A DNA stretch of 64,000 nucleotides from Parelaphostrongylus tenuis (taxonomy: Eukaryota > Nematoda > Chromadorea > Rhabditida > Metastrongylidae): contig JAHQIW010000495.1 in NCBI GenBank assembly GCA_019055375.1, positions 62,001-126,000 of the forward strand, read 5' to 3'. The position numbers were made by a program, and so were the translations under genes. Position 1 is the stretch's first letter. The number at the start of each line of letters is the position of its first letter. The notes beneath the pieces were generated by a model. It searched no databases and was not told the DNA's origin. It was given only the letters and a program-made list of their open reading frames with translations. This document shows positions 23,321 to 35,330 of this stretch, one piece after another.

Positions 23321-23651
23321 GTGAGATTCGCTTTCTGATTCGATTTCTGAAGGTTCATTGATCGTAGTGTGTCGCAACACATTGATGACTTTTCGCATAT
23401 AAGAAGTTGACGAGGTTGTGTTTTCTCAAAGAGATAGACATTTTAACTGATTTTGCAATAAACTCTAACTAGAGCGAGAAATCATTGGTTGAATATTTAT
23501 AATCTTGCATAGCACGGCTTGTGTCTGCAGAGGGGAAATATCGCCTAGAAGCTGGTTGCAGCTTTCAAAGAGGATATACCAAACTTCTGTGAGCTTTAAG
23601 AATGGATAGTTGGCAAGGAATTTTTAACCATTGATGTCGACGTAGTGAAAT

Positions 23652-23699
<48 letters not shown>

Positions 23700-23708
23700 G
23701 CACATGCG

Positions 23709-23975
23709 CACGTATCTAAAGGATCAAGCTCTCGGCGTTGATCAATCCCTGAGAAATGCGCTATGCATTCGTCTTCGATCTTTCACTTCGTTTGAGGTGA
23801 TTGAATGCATATCTGGCCTTCACAATGACTCGCAGTGGCCTGCCGCTGAACCGAGTCAGTGCTGCTTACCAGACAAGTCTGAGACTTGGCTTGGTGAGCC
23901 ATAATCGCGATATCGAACCAATGACGTCGTGTGCGAACGCAGAGCACCCCTAACCACCGCGCTGCATGCGCTATT
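23709..23975 (-). repeat. tRNA-derived SINE, copy 1
   Basis: About 265 bp on the minus strand. It begins with the tRNA-like head (GGTTAGGGGTGCTCTGCGTT) and ends with the shared tail over GGGATTGATCAACGCCGAGA. It lacks about 30 bp in the middle compared with the 33.2 kb copy. Confidence 0.75.
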
Positions 23976-24029
23976 ACACTCGCATATATGTATGTACGTA
24001 TATATGTATGGATATATATGTATATATAT

Positions 24030-24300
24030 GACACTTTTTTGGCACTTTATCGGTCCTTCTTCACAGTGCTTCATTCCACTGCGCGGATCCCAGTACTTCT
24101 AGCATTCATTTCGTTTTTTCTTTCATCTTCTTCTTGAACGTCTAGAATACTGGTTGAGTGCGTCTCCTTGCAATCTAAAAGACATCCTTGCTGTAGCGCT
24201 GGGATTCGCTGTTGACTGCCGATGAAAGTGGGACACGGGGAGGGTGGGATCGGTCACACGCGAGCTGCGGCAAGCATCACAATCACTAGGCCACGGGGCA
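24030..24300 (+). repeat. Unclassified dispersed repeat, copy A
   Basis: It shares about 230 bp, same strand, with 31310-31565. Examples are GAGTGCGTCTCCTTGCAAT against GAGCGCGTCTCCTTGCAAT and the GC-rich end near 24235-24300. No coding potential. Confidence 0.55.
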
Positions 24301-24355
24301 CTATTATATATATATATATATATAATTACAATATATATATATATGTATATGTATC

Positions 24356-24648
24356 ATGGGGCGCATGTGGCGCAGTGGTTAGAGGTGCCCTGCGTCGCAC
24401 ACGAGGTCACTGATTCGATCTCGCGCTCATGGCTCACCAAGCCATCCATCCCTACAGGGTCTGTAAATTGGTACCAGACAGGTCTCAGACTTGTTGGGAG
24501 GATAAGCAGTACTGACTCGGTTCAGCGGGAGGCCACCGCGAGTCATTGTAAAGGCCAGCTGTGCATTCAATCACCACAAACGAAGTTAAAAATTGAAGTC
24601 GAATGCATGGCGCATCCCTCAGGGATTGATTAACGCCCAGAGCTTTAT

Positions 24649-24652
<4 letters not shown>
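24356..24652 (+). repeat. tRNA-derived SINE, copy 2 (well preserved)
   Basis: The head carries an RNA polymerase III A box (TGGCGCAGTGG at 24368) and a B-box-like ACTGATTCGATCTCG. The body has TGGCTCACCAAGCCATCC and GGTACCAGACAGGTCTCAGA, and the tail has CATCCCTCAGGGATTGATTA. Length is about 295 bp. SINEs of this sort depend on a LINE, and the RTE family in this window is a possible partner (inference). Confidence 0.8.
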
Positions 24653-24686
<34 letters not shown>

Positions 24687-24734
24687 GTATATATATATAC
24701 ACATGTATATATATTTATATACAAAATCTTCAAA

Positions 24735-24895
24735 GAGGTTATGGAGAAGGACGGTGGTCAAGTGATTAGTGAAGCAAGCTGTTGGAAAGGAAAATTTTAG
24801 TTCAATCTCGCCCCCAAACACTCTCGTGATCATGAGCGAGCACCTTAGCTCGGCTATCCTCATTATTCCAAGATTTAACTCGACCACAATGCTAT
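24735..24895 (+). repeat. Second tRNA-derived SINE-like family, copy 1
   Basis: GGTGGTCAAGTGATTAGTGA looks like a tRNA A-box arm and TTTAGTTCAATCTCG like a B box. The tail has TTAGCTCGGCTATCCTCA. An inverted relative lies at 25375-25480. Confidence 0.5.
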
Positions 24896-25374
24896 GATAT
24901 TAATAGAAGAAACGAAATTCTCAAGCAGAAGCCGAAACAGTATCAGAAATGCTCGAAAGGCTTTGTGGAGATCGCATGTGAGAAAACGAATCAAATGCTG
25001 GAAGAGCTGGAACCCGTATAGTAAGATACAATGGTGGGTAGTGTAAACAAAACATATCTCTAGATAAACTTTTAATCTCGAATCTTCGGAAAACTTTGAC
25101 AGCCCTGCTTTATTTCTTCAAGATAATCTTGGTAAATTAGTATTAGAATACTAATTTCTGGGCTGGTATGATTCTAGTGGCCTTACCACCAAAACATTGA
25201 CGTAATTGTGGTGAGAGACTAGTGATATTATCGATGTGCTTTATCTTTACATGACCCGTCATACTTCACTTTGCGAGTCACTTTGAATCTAGCATTCCAT
25301 TCGTTTCTCGAACATTCGCGTGATGTTTCGACTGCAATTCATGACTTCGTTCTCTATATGAAAGTGGTAGTATC

Positions 25375-25480
25375 TCGATCAAGCCGAATTCTTGCAATCT
25401 TGAGGATAGCCCAGCTAAGGTTTCCATGTGATCCTCAGAGACTGTTGAGAAAGAGATCGAGCTAGAACCCTCCCTCCTGA
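25375..25480 (-). repeat. Second tRNA-derived SINE-like family, copy 2
   Basis: The minus strand has GGTTCTAGCTCGATCTC and TTAGCTGGGCTATCCTCAAG, matching the 24.75 kb copy in order. The head is lost. Confidence 0.45.
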
Positions 25481-25499
25481 TGGCCAATAGCACTACCCA

Positions 25500-27635
25500 C
25501 TTGCCTAGTGCCCCCTTTTATCCCATTATTATGTCCGAAGCGTTTCTCAAGCAAGTTTACGAGGCTCAAAAAACGTTTGCAAAAAAGCTCACATTCTTCA
25601 TACGATAATTGCCAAAGTGCAACACTATGTTAACTTAACTTACATGCGTCTAGAACGTCCACGATTTGAGGTATGGTAAATTATCAAAATGTCAATTGTT
25701 ACTTTCAAAGAAGACGTATCAAAGTCGAGCGAGCTTCAAAAAGTTAACTCGTAGGATACTGACTTAGGCTTTTGCATGTTGCCCTTCAGAGCTCAAAGCT
25801 ACTACCTTATGGAAGCAACACAATAGGAGATTCCTTCATTGAATCGTCATTCGCTTTATCTATGTCATGTATAAGGTTATAAAAGAAGCCATATCTAAAT
25901 TCATGCTTCGAAGGAGATTATAAGAACTGATCTTTTCCACTCAGCTACAGTTATTAGTGAAAGTTACACACGAGAGTATAGGATGCCGCTTAACCCTCAG
26001 CATCTTTTGAAAGGATATTGTCAATACTTTTGAGACCGCAGCGCTAAAGAACGCTTTATCATCTACAACTTCCATAGTCATGACACTAAGACGCTTTGTG
26101 AGTTACAATTTCACAACCAGAATTCCGCCGGTTCATGATAGAATGGTATCATAAGCAAGGATACAAAGAATATCGAAAAAAATAGGAATAACAGTGAAAG
26201 AATAAAACTTGGAACAACAATAGAAAATCGCACCCGCTTTCTCACATCATCCTAATATCACGCTTGCGAAACTAAACAACAATTTGAGAAATATTAGGAA
26301 CGATTTCGAGGGAACGAAACCGCCAAGGAACAGTATCCTTCGAACCCAAGTTATCCCTTAGGATCCACTCTTCAACAAGACAAACATTCAGCAATGCTTC
26401 AAATGTGTTTGTAAATAGATAGTCGGTATTATTAGCAAACTCAGCTTAAGGGTCGCGTTAGAGAATAGAGGCTTGAAATAAATTACTCGAAAATACAGTG
26501 GAAAGTGCAATGAAAAGAAACGAAAGAAGACCGGTATTGGCTCTCAGCATTATGTGATCCTTCTTGTATGAGCTGCCACGTGCTCTAATAAAGGCAATTA
26601 AAGCCAAGAGGACATGTGATGTTTGATGACAATCATTGGATATATTAACATTGTATTCCTATGTTATCAAACAGAAATTGGGACAATTGCCGATACAGTG
26701 GTCAAATCTTTTCGCAAAGATCTAAAGGGCAAAATATAGCTTTACTTCTGTCATCTAAACGAACAGGACCTATCCGACAACTATGGCATGCCACTGTCAC
26801 TAATAAGACTTCAGGATGCGATGCACTATAATGGAACTCCAACGGCTTTAATTGCGTCCGCTCGAATAACTCGGTATTCAGCGACTGAACAGAGAGTACT
26901 AACAATTTTTCTCCATGGCGGTACTCCCATTTCAGGCGATAATTGTTCTAACTGCTTGTCTACTTCGTATATAGGATGAGAAGGTTCAATTGCCAGGGAA
27001 CCATGAAACTCATGTACTTCGCTGATTAAAAAGCCTTTTGATCAACTAAGCTATATTCTTGTGGTCTCAAAAAATTGACTCCAGGATCATCTGGACACAG
27101 TCTTTATCAATTCACAAAGTCATCGCAGGATGAGAAATGAACAGCGTTTCGCGGAATTATCCAGGGTTTCAGAGAGTAATCTACGTAATCAGCATTCGAA
27201 AGCATTCGCAAGGAAAAACTACCATAGTAAAAGATTTTTGTGCATGCATCCTGGAAGGCAAGAAACCAAATGAAGGAAAATAAGAGCCTAAGTACTTGAC
27301 GTTGTCTTGTACAATTTGATGACTTAATAAGTCAGCGTGTGGTGCACTTTGAACACGGCGTTCAGTTATGTTGCAAAAAGCGATTACAATTATACATTTA
27401 GAGGAAAGTCTCGAAACCTTTATTCCCTCCTGAATTGGCACATTATTTTAGATTCGCCAAAATCCATGTGACTATATGAATCCAGGGTCCTATAATGTCA
27501 TTACAGTTCTGGATTAAAGTAGGCATGTTTTTCTGAAATTTTGACCGCAATTCTAACTGTCTGAAAACCCAGATATTACTTCTCGAACAAGTTGTCCATG
27601 GCGGAAATGTAAAATTTCTGATTCCAACTCTTCAG
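25500..27635. other. Non-coding; nothing recognised
   Basis: No supported exon, RNA gene or repeat. Two overlapping opposite frames at 26702-26979 have no family match. Confidence 0.4.
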
Positions 27636-27639
27636 AGGT

Positions 27640-28480
27640 TTTTTTTTGTCTGAGAACAAATGAGGAAACGACTTCATCCAGTGTGTAAAACCTTTCTCTT
27701 TCACTTTTGGTAATCATTTGAAAGCTCAGATCTGTGGCTATGCGCTACATGCCCATTTTCAAGAAAAACCCATCCATGACGCTTTAGTAAAAGAAAAACA
27801 TTTGGTTTCACACACACGTTTTTCTCGCAAGATAAAGCTCTTTGATCAGAATTTGTGCCCATTTCGATAGCGAAAGCTACCGTGACTCTAACGCTGTGCT
27901 TAATTTCTGAGAAGGCCGCTTCACTTCAGTGCAGCATGGAAAATAATATTGATTCACATGTTCATTTGTTTTTGGTTGATATGTTGGCTGAAAGAGGGGG
28001 AAGGGGATGGGTGTCCGCGGTTTCAACACGACGACTGATCGATGGCGCTAATAAGTTAGCGCCTAAGAAGAGGGCTTTTTGCTCTCTAAGTAGGAATTTT
28101 TTTCTCCGCTTCGCAGGAAACTCTATATAAAACGTATGACTTTTAAACCAAGAGATTTCCTGTACACGTTCCCATGTTTTCGTGAATTTAGCGAAGTAAA
28201 AGTAAAACCAAGCGGTAAGTAAAACAAGATTTAACCTTGAATGTTACAGCGTCATATTGAGCTCTTTTCAAAAAAAGACCACATAGTGCAGCAGCCACAG
28301 ATCTAAACTTTTGAATGATTACTAGCACTGATATGGAAAATTTCTTGTCCAGCGAAAAGGGTTGCTCCTTCATTTGTTCCCGGATAACGGAAGAATCCTT
28401 TTCAAATCGGATATCAAGACTGAAGCGCTCTTGAATAACACACCTCCGACTTTTATTTTCAGGTACTTTATCAAACATTT
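27640..28480. repeat. Large foldback element, copy 3
   Basis: A plus-oriented arm (about 27640-27900) and a minus-oriented arm (about 28190-28420) share GGTAATCATTTGAAAGCTCA-type and TTTCTTGTCCAGCGAA-type blocks. The centre has ACGCTGTGCTTAATTTCTGA, also found in the centre of the 10.3 kb copy (near 10680). No gene. Confidence 0.5.
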
Positions 28481-29600
28481 ACAAATATCCAAATAAAATG
28501 TTCGCTACTCAACATGTGAAAAATCTTCTCAAACTTACAAATTCATTGCTGCAGAAACACTTAATGCAATAAAAGTTAAGGAAATCAACAGCAAAATATG
28601 CGAAAATTCTTCTTAAATCTTTTTGTAACACTTTCGACAGAATTTCAATTTGTCACGTTAAGTACGTTATGACGGAAAGAAATCAAATTCAACATTTGCG
28701 TCATTAATTTGTAGACGTGGTGCGGAAGACAGGCTCCTGACATCAAATTGCATGTGCCTCTTGACATGTTGGACGAGAAGCAGCAGGCATTTATATTCAC
28801 AGGAAATTTGTACATGAATTTTGCAACAGTACTTCTTCTCTAATCATACGTGTATATATACATAAATATATATATGTATATAAACGTATGTATGTATATG
28901 TAATATCTATATGTATATGTATATATGTATATATATATATATGTATGTATGTATGTATGTATATATATCACACGTCAAAGAAGCATTCATCTTTCGCCAA
29001 ACGTCAGGGTGTTAAAAAGCTCAAAAATTGGCTGCCGCATAAAGTAAACGAATAAAGACCATTTGTCGTCACAAAATTTGTTTTGAAGTTTCCTTTCTCA
29101 GCAAAACAATCTTCTTCCCTACTGCAAAATGATATACGATAAAAAATTAATCATGCAAAACAACTGCCTGCGCGATGCAGGAACTAGAAGATGGATAATG
29201 ACTATTCTGAGTCAATTAGATCATTCAATAAACATCTCGAATTTAGCGAAAAGATCACACCACGGAACATGGTACGTGTCACAATAATTAGCTATCTAAA
29301 ATGACTACGAAAAAACACGCTGATATTAGGTAAAAAATGAAAAATAGACCTCTGTAATGAAAACATTGGCATACCCCAGCCTACTTGAAATATGTCTTTG
29401 AAACAAAATAAACAAACTAAACGCCGCTTAAAAGCTATTTAGCGAGCAGCAGTCTGGAAACTATGGGGAATATGAAGGTTTCGCTGAGTACATTGAGTCT
29501 CAATGACTGGCTCAAAACCGCTTTTGTGATCGTCTATGTAAAGTAAAGGAATACGTGATGCGCTTCGTACTTTCTATTATCGTTCAGACATATCTCAAAT
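28481..29600. other. Non-coding with a TA/TATG microsatellite
   Basis: A mixed (TA)n and (GTAT)n tract lies at 28850-28972. Nothing else recognised. Confidence 0.6.
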
Positions 29601-30560
29601 ATATCTTTTGCTTGACACAGACTTTCCACTAATCTACTAGTAATCGTTCGAAAAGTTGAATTTCTGGAAACTGAAAAACGTACTTAGCATTTGGAAAGGC
29701 CTTCTCACCTGGAAAATAAAATTATGTTTTATAAGCCCGTATCTTCGTTATAATTTGAGAATTTTCTCTCCGTTTTGTGAAGATTTGTAGGTTTCTCCTA
29801 TTGGGACTGTAGAAGAGACTTTGTTTATAGTATTATTAACACAGCCATTTCATTTTCATTTTAATTTTTCAAAAATACCTGCTATTAAGTCTAAATCTAT
29901 GCACGAAAAGCATATGCGCATGTAGAGAAAATCGTACAATATCATAATTATGTAATTGACCAGAGGAAAGAAGACCGTGAATCAAACAACAGAAATCACA
30001 CGACGCATATCAGTCGCGCGGCACAATCGATCGATCGCGTGATCGATCTACAGCTATTCACACACTATTGCAGCCAAGCAATGCGCGGCGTGTTTGAAGT
30101 TCAATTTTTCTTTCCTGCTACAGTGCATTTGAACGGTCCTTCAAGAGAACCACATTGTTGAATTCACCGAAACCTACGCCATCGAATGGTTATTAACAGC
30201 CTAAGGAAAGAACACTGTTCTACGAGAAATACGCGTGTGTGAATCACAAATCTACAGCTTCTGCTACAGCGCTGTAAAAGAATTTTTTAGAAACATTTAT
30301 AAGCTCGAAATTCGTGAAATTTCGCTATTGCATGATCATTAATGGTTTAAGGAAAGACTCTGTCCTGTGATAAGCGTGACAATTTGCGACGCATGTAAAA
30401 CAGGATTTCGTTCCTAGTACAGCAGCGCTGTGAGGAGATTTCTTTGAAGAAAGCCCTCGAATCTACATGGTTTGAGCCTTCGAGTGTCTATTGAAAGTAT
30501 AAATAGAAGGTTTTCGTTCAGCAAGAGAATGTTCTTCAAAATACCTGCCAAATAACAGAA
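29600..30560. repeat. Large foldback family, copy 4, with about 130-bp subunits
   Basis: Between 30110 and 30500 related units follow each other. Each has a TCGAATGGTTATTAACAGCC-like block, AAGGAAAGA, a TGTCC/TGTTC block, CGTGTGTGAATCACA-like bases and ACAGCGCTGTAA. The outer right end has CAAATAACAGAAAAGTGCCA, the inverse of the outer end at 18.8 kb. An arm in plus orientation starts near 29630. No gene. Confidence 0.45.
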
Positions 30561-30589
30561 AAGTGCCACATATTATGCACGCAGAGACG

Positions 30590-31170
30590 ACTGTATAAGT
30601 TTACGTATAATGCAGTCAAATTTTGTAATATACGTAGGATGATTACATAAGAAAAACGGGTGGACCACTTTATGTCTGCATAAAATAACGCTTAAACCGG
30701 ATATCAGAAAGGTCGACCAAACTCTATTCTAAGTTTTTATAGGACAGTCTGAATCCTGAGGCGCGAGTCAAATCATCGCTGCTATTTCAACTCTTGACGC
30801 CTTTGAAATAATTTATAAGAGCCTAGGAATGAACAGGAGAGAGAGTGTCCGAACACAGCAAGTCGTATGGCACCTTATCTCGGATTGATCTACTAGATGA
30901 GTGTCACTGCGCTACTATCACGCATCAGCTGAGGCCATAGTTCCATTTAATCTTTTTAACCTAGGGCGAATTTAATGGTCATACCTTACAATGCACACAA
31001 GCAGGCCTACACCTGTGACAGGTGATCGATTTTTTCAAATAATGTGGCTTCATAGATACAATAGAATTTTATCAATATCATAATGCTATCCACGAGTTTA
31101 TAGGATTAGCGTTACATCAAACACATTCAGGCACTGAAGAACCTGAGTTACCGAAACATTAGTTACTGAT
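30590..31170 (+). pseudogene. Penelope-like endonuclease relic with terminal repeat
   Basis: Plus-strand scraps include CRDDCISLR-like and KNGWTTLCLHK, then the tail region NRRESVRTQQVVWH with frame breaks. At 31133-31160 CTGAAGAACCTGAGTTACCGAAAC is a decayed terminal repeat core. It matches the order in the 4.86-5.47 kb copy. Confidence 0.55.
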
Positions 31171-31309
31171 TTTGACGAAGATATTTAAACCTCAAAAAGC
31201 TGTAAATGGAGATAGTTTTATAATAAATTTGCACAACATTCATATTCTACCTGTGTTACTTTCTATACTTACAATGATCCTGCTATATCTCTCTTTGCAC
31301 TTTCACTTT

Positions 31310-31565
31310 GTCACTTTGTTCAATCCGTCTCACAGTTTTCCTTTTCAATGCATGGATTCTAGCACTTTTAGCATTCAAACCGTTTTTTCGTCTTCTTCGA
31401 AACGTCGCAAAATTCTAGTTGAGCGCGTCTCCTTGCAATAATCTCAAGGATAGTCCGACTGTGGTGCTCCATAGAGCGTTTGCTATTGACTGCAGGAGAA
31501 TGCTGGGGGAGGGGATGGAAATCGGCCTGACGCCGTGACATACATCACAGCCACTCGGTAACGTT
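31310..31565 (+). repeat. Unclassified dispersed repeat, copy B
   Basis: Direct repeat of 24030-24300; both copies end in a GC-rich stretch. Function unknown. Confidence 0.55.
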
Positions 31566-31899
31566 CTCCCCTGCCAAATCTTTACAGCCATATTCATATT
31601 TTTCTAATATGGGTTTATTTCTCCATCTTTGTGTTATAATGTGAGCATCCATCTTTGCTAGGAACTGCCACACCCTCACAATACATCAAGATTTCTTCGT
31701 AATTAGATATATGTGCGTTGGATTCAACACACACTCCGTCATTATTAATTGACCCACATTCCATCCTATCAGGTCAAGTATTCACTCTTCGTTTCAAACT
31801 TTTGAATACCGTCTAGCTGACATCAAAGTTCCACTATACCTTTGGGACGGGATGGATTGTTCGAAAAAAATACGAGACATTTGAAAAGGTAGTCTGATA

Positions 31900-32985
31900 G
31901 AATTACTGGTACTTACATGTTAGACGGCAACAGACTTTCAAGCCGATCTCATTCGCTGGACAAGAATTTTCCATAGGACTAAAACAAAAGTTCGACTCTC
32001 TATAAACCTCGGCATAATTAATTGTTAAATGAAAATCGAAAAAAAAATCAAGATAAGTTTTCTCAGTTTTCATATAATAATTTCTTAGGACTGTAGGAAA
32101 GGAATAATTCAAAAATTCAAATCTCTCGCTACAAGTCCACTTTGCCGGTTTTTCGAAACACCCTCTTATAACGCTGCAGTATTTAGAATAAAATTTTGTT
32201 TCTCACTCGCATTTTTCCTTCATTCTTGCCACGAGTAAGAATTGCTGGAAGCACGAAAAACAAGCATATCATAGTGTGGAAAATTTTCCGGAGTATCAGA
32301 ATCATGCGTTTTCGTCTGAAGTTTTTATCGATGCGGTGAAAAAAAAATCCTTCATAAATCATCAATAGTTGCCGCCGTTTTAGCAGATAGTGCGGTCGAT
32401 CACTATGGAGCTATGCGGTAAATCAGACGATTGCCTTACTAGAGTCGTAGCTGTGACTTCCCTTCATCTATTCATCAAATTACCTTAATGACAAGTCGTC
32501 GCTATAGCTTCCGCTTAACTTCTATTCAGTTATAAACCCTTTCGGTGACTTGTTTGCCTGCCTACGAGCGCGGCAGGGGCGGGGCGATCGATTGCGTCTA
32601 AATTATTGTTATTCATTTGGAGATTTTTTTCATCGCATTGACATAAACTTTGGATAAAAGCGTATATTCTGGTACAACGAAAAATACTCTACACGCTGAT
32701 ATTCCTTCCGTGTTCCCAGCACTGTATACGCATGGTAAAAATGAAGGCGAAAGGCGAATGAGAAACAAAAAATTATTCTAAATGCTACGGCACTATGATA
32801 GAGTATTTCGAAAAACCGACAACGCATAGTTATAGCCAGAGATTTAAGCTTTCGAATGATTACTAACATTCCCACGAAAACTTCCTTCCCAGCAAATAAG
32901 ATCGAATTAAAAATTTCTCGCTGTCTGCCAATAAGTACCAAATTGTTGAAGCTTTTGAAGAGGACAAATAGTATCAAATATCAGC
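31900..32985. repeat. Large foldback element, copy 5
   Basis: A plus arm (about 31960-32290, with CGCTGCAGTATTTAGAATAA) and a minus arm (about 32690-32960, with TTAAGCTTTCGAATGATTAC and CTTCCCAGCAAATAAGATCG) face each other around a centre with a GC-rich patch near 32560. No coding evidence. Confidence 0.5.
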
Positions 32986-33171
32986 TCCAAAAAATCTTTG
33001 CGGAGTAAAAACAGATCAAGGCAAAAATGCTTACGCACTGCATATTTATATGAATCGCAAACAATCGTTTCCTAAAAATACGCGAGCTTGTTGATAATAC
33101 AGCGATTTCTTGATTTATCTTTGTCAGCTTCAAGAAGTTAGCCATCAGCATCGAAATAATTATAAATCTGT

Positions 33172-33495
33172 ATACGCTCACTGAGAGCATTTGGCGCTGT
33201 GGGTGAGAGGTGCTCTGCGTCGCCCACGAGGTCAATGGTTCGATCGCGCGCTCGTGGTTCACCAAGCCATCCATCTCTCCGGAATCGGTAAATTGGTGCC
33301 AGACTGGTCTCAGACTTGTCTGGGAAGATAAACAGCATTGACTCAATACAAGGGGAGGCTACCGCGTGTCATTGTAAAGGCCAGATATGCATTCAATCAC
33401 TTCAAACGAAGTTAAAAATCAAAGACGAATGCATGGCGTATCCCTCAGCGATTGATCAACGCCGAGAGCTTTATCCTTCATCCTTTATCGCTCAT
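33172..33495 (+). repeat. tRNA-derived SINE, copy 3
   Basis: Close to the 24.36 kb copy over its whole length. The B box is intact here (AATGGTTCGATCGCG). The body has CACCAAGCCATCCATCTCTC and the tail CAGCGATTGATCAACGCCGA. Confidence 0.8.
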
Positions 33496-34449
33496 TGAGC
33501 AGTTGATCTCTACTAGTTATAATAGATGAATCACAGCGAACAGCTCACACTTACAGATTTCGAAAGAAAAAAATGCCAAGTTCTTTCCAAACAAAAGTAA
33601 TTTGTCCTCCTTGAAGTTGTTCATATTCTAATTACGGTGGTTACTGAACTCACTGGATTGCAAAGAAAGAGGTTCACATATTAGTATAAAGTTCAGCATC
33701 AACTACATATGTACAGAAATCAAATCGCTTATGTTCACAGGAAAAAAAAATTCAGTTTTTATAGTCATGTATTGAGCCATTTTCTATTTGCACAGCAAAT
33801 GCAACGATAAGACATGCGAATAATTCAGAAAGAATAGAAAACCACAATGCAAATGTATATAGATCGATATTGGTGGGTGTTTCAGAGATTCTTACATACA
33901 TTTCATAGTATGCGTGTTCCTCTAGCATCAGTGATTAGGAAGATAACAAAGAGGAATTATCCAGTAAGTGAGCATCATGGACCTCCATCCAACTTCATGA
34001 AGCTATAAATTAGATGAGAAACGAGAAACTGCTAATTTCATTTTCTTATTCTATCCAGAGCTGTGTTGTGCAGTGAGAACGCGTGCCATCCTTTCTAAGT
34101 ACATTGGAAAACTTGTGCATTATCCAGAGAGCATCCAAAAAACTTTTTCTGAAATATAGCCGATGCGTATGAATTACGTTGGTCCAACTTACCTCGCGTT
34201 CACCATGTGAGGTAGTAAACATTGATAAAGAAAAGGATATTGGAGGGTATTGTGGTGAAAACTTTGTATGAAAGTGGACGACAGAAGTGATGTTAGTGGA
34301 CAGCCCGAAAAGATTGGTAGAATTGTTTGTCGCTCACATCAATCAACCGAATTCTCAGTTCTATATAGCTCTTAAATCAATGGATGATCTCGTGAACGTA
34401 TCAACAATTAGAACCATAGGCAATCATCGCGGCAGTACCAAAGAAACAA
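33496..34449. other. Non-coding; nothing recognised
   Basis: AT-rich, no exon, RNA or repeat match found. Confidence 0.4.
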
Positions 34450-35330
34450 ATGGGTACTTATGTTAATCGACGATGAATGGATAATCGACCTCATTCGCTG
34501 TACAAAAGTTTTTCATAGAATTGTTAGTGTTCGTTCGAAATCAAATTACTGGCTAGCGCTTTACATGGGCTGTTTTCCAGAAAAGTCTTCTCATGACGCT
34601 GAAGCATCCGAAATAAAATTATGTTTTCATACACTCCGCGCGCTTCTTTTTCTCACGCGTATAATCTGCGGAAAGAACGAAAAGCATATGAGCGTGTAGA
34701 GAGAATATCTTGTATTTGAATCAATCGTTTTATATAAGGTTTCTCTTAAAGCGAGGAAAAATTCACAATTGTAAACAAATTGCACACCACATATCTAGCG
34801 CGAATGGCATCGACCGCTTGACCGCCGCCCTCCGCCCTCCCCAGCTCGTAGATTGGCTGGTAGACAAGCTTGCCGAATATGTGAAACTTGGTCTTATATT
34901 TTCCTGCTCCCTTGCGGTGAAACGGTCTTTAAAGAAATTAAACACATCGTTGCAATTATAGAAATTTGCGTTATCGAATGATTATTAGTAATCTAAAAAA
35001 GGAGCTCCATCCGAAAAGGTGTAAAACACATGTGAAGAGTTTATGAGTTCCTCGAGAATTGCGGCATTGAAAGAGTACTAGCGGTCTAAGGAAGGAGTCT
35101 TGTCCAGAGAAATACAAGCGAATCAAAAAAAAAACTCGTGCGAATGATAATCTTATTTTGGACTTGCAACGCTATGAAAATTTTGGGAAACCCGACCACG
35201 TACCGCTCTAGCTAAAGGTTTAAGCTTGAAAATGATTCATAACACTCATATGAAAATTTCTTGTCCAGCAATTGAGGTCGAATATTCATTTATCGCCGTC
35301 TAACTGATAAATAACAACAAATATACCGAA
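34450..35330. repeat. Large foldback element, copy 6
   Basis: The plus arm (about 34490-34730) has ACTGGCTAGCGCTTTACATG and AAATAAAATTATGTTTTCAT. The minus arm (about 35130-35300) has CTCTAGCTAAAGGTTTAAGC and TTTCTTGTCCAGCAATTGAG. The centre has a GC-rich patch near 34800-34860 and subunits near 34960-35110. The open frame at 34710-34961 is not supported as a gene. Confidence 0.5.

Larger units (their letters stand above)
23650..24722. repeat. TA-rich microsatellites interleaved with SINE copies
   Basis: Runs of (TA)n and (TATG)n lie at about 23651-23697, 23985-24030, 24302-24355 and 24651-24722. They border two SINE copies in opposite orientations. Open frames rich in Tyr-Ile here come from the TA repeats and are not genes. 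Confidence 0.85.

Noticed and set aside
24222..24733. Tyr/Ile-rich open frames
   Set aside because: Translations of TA microsatellites and SINE sequence.
27000..27450. Reverse-transcriptase relic on the plus strand
   Set aside because: A KKPFDQ-like scrap resembles the RTE KKAFDSVE motif but the flanks do not align with the RTE copies.
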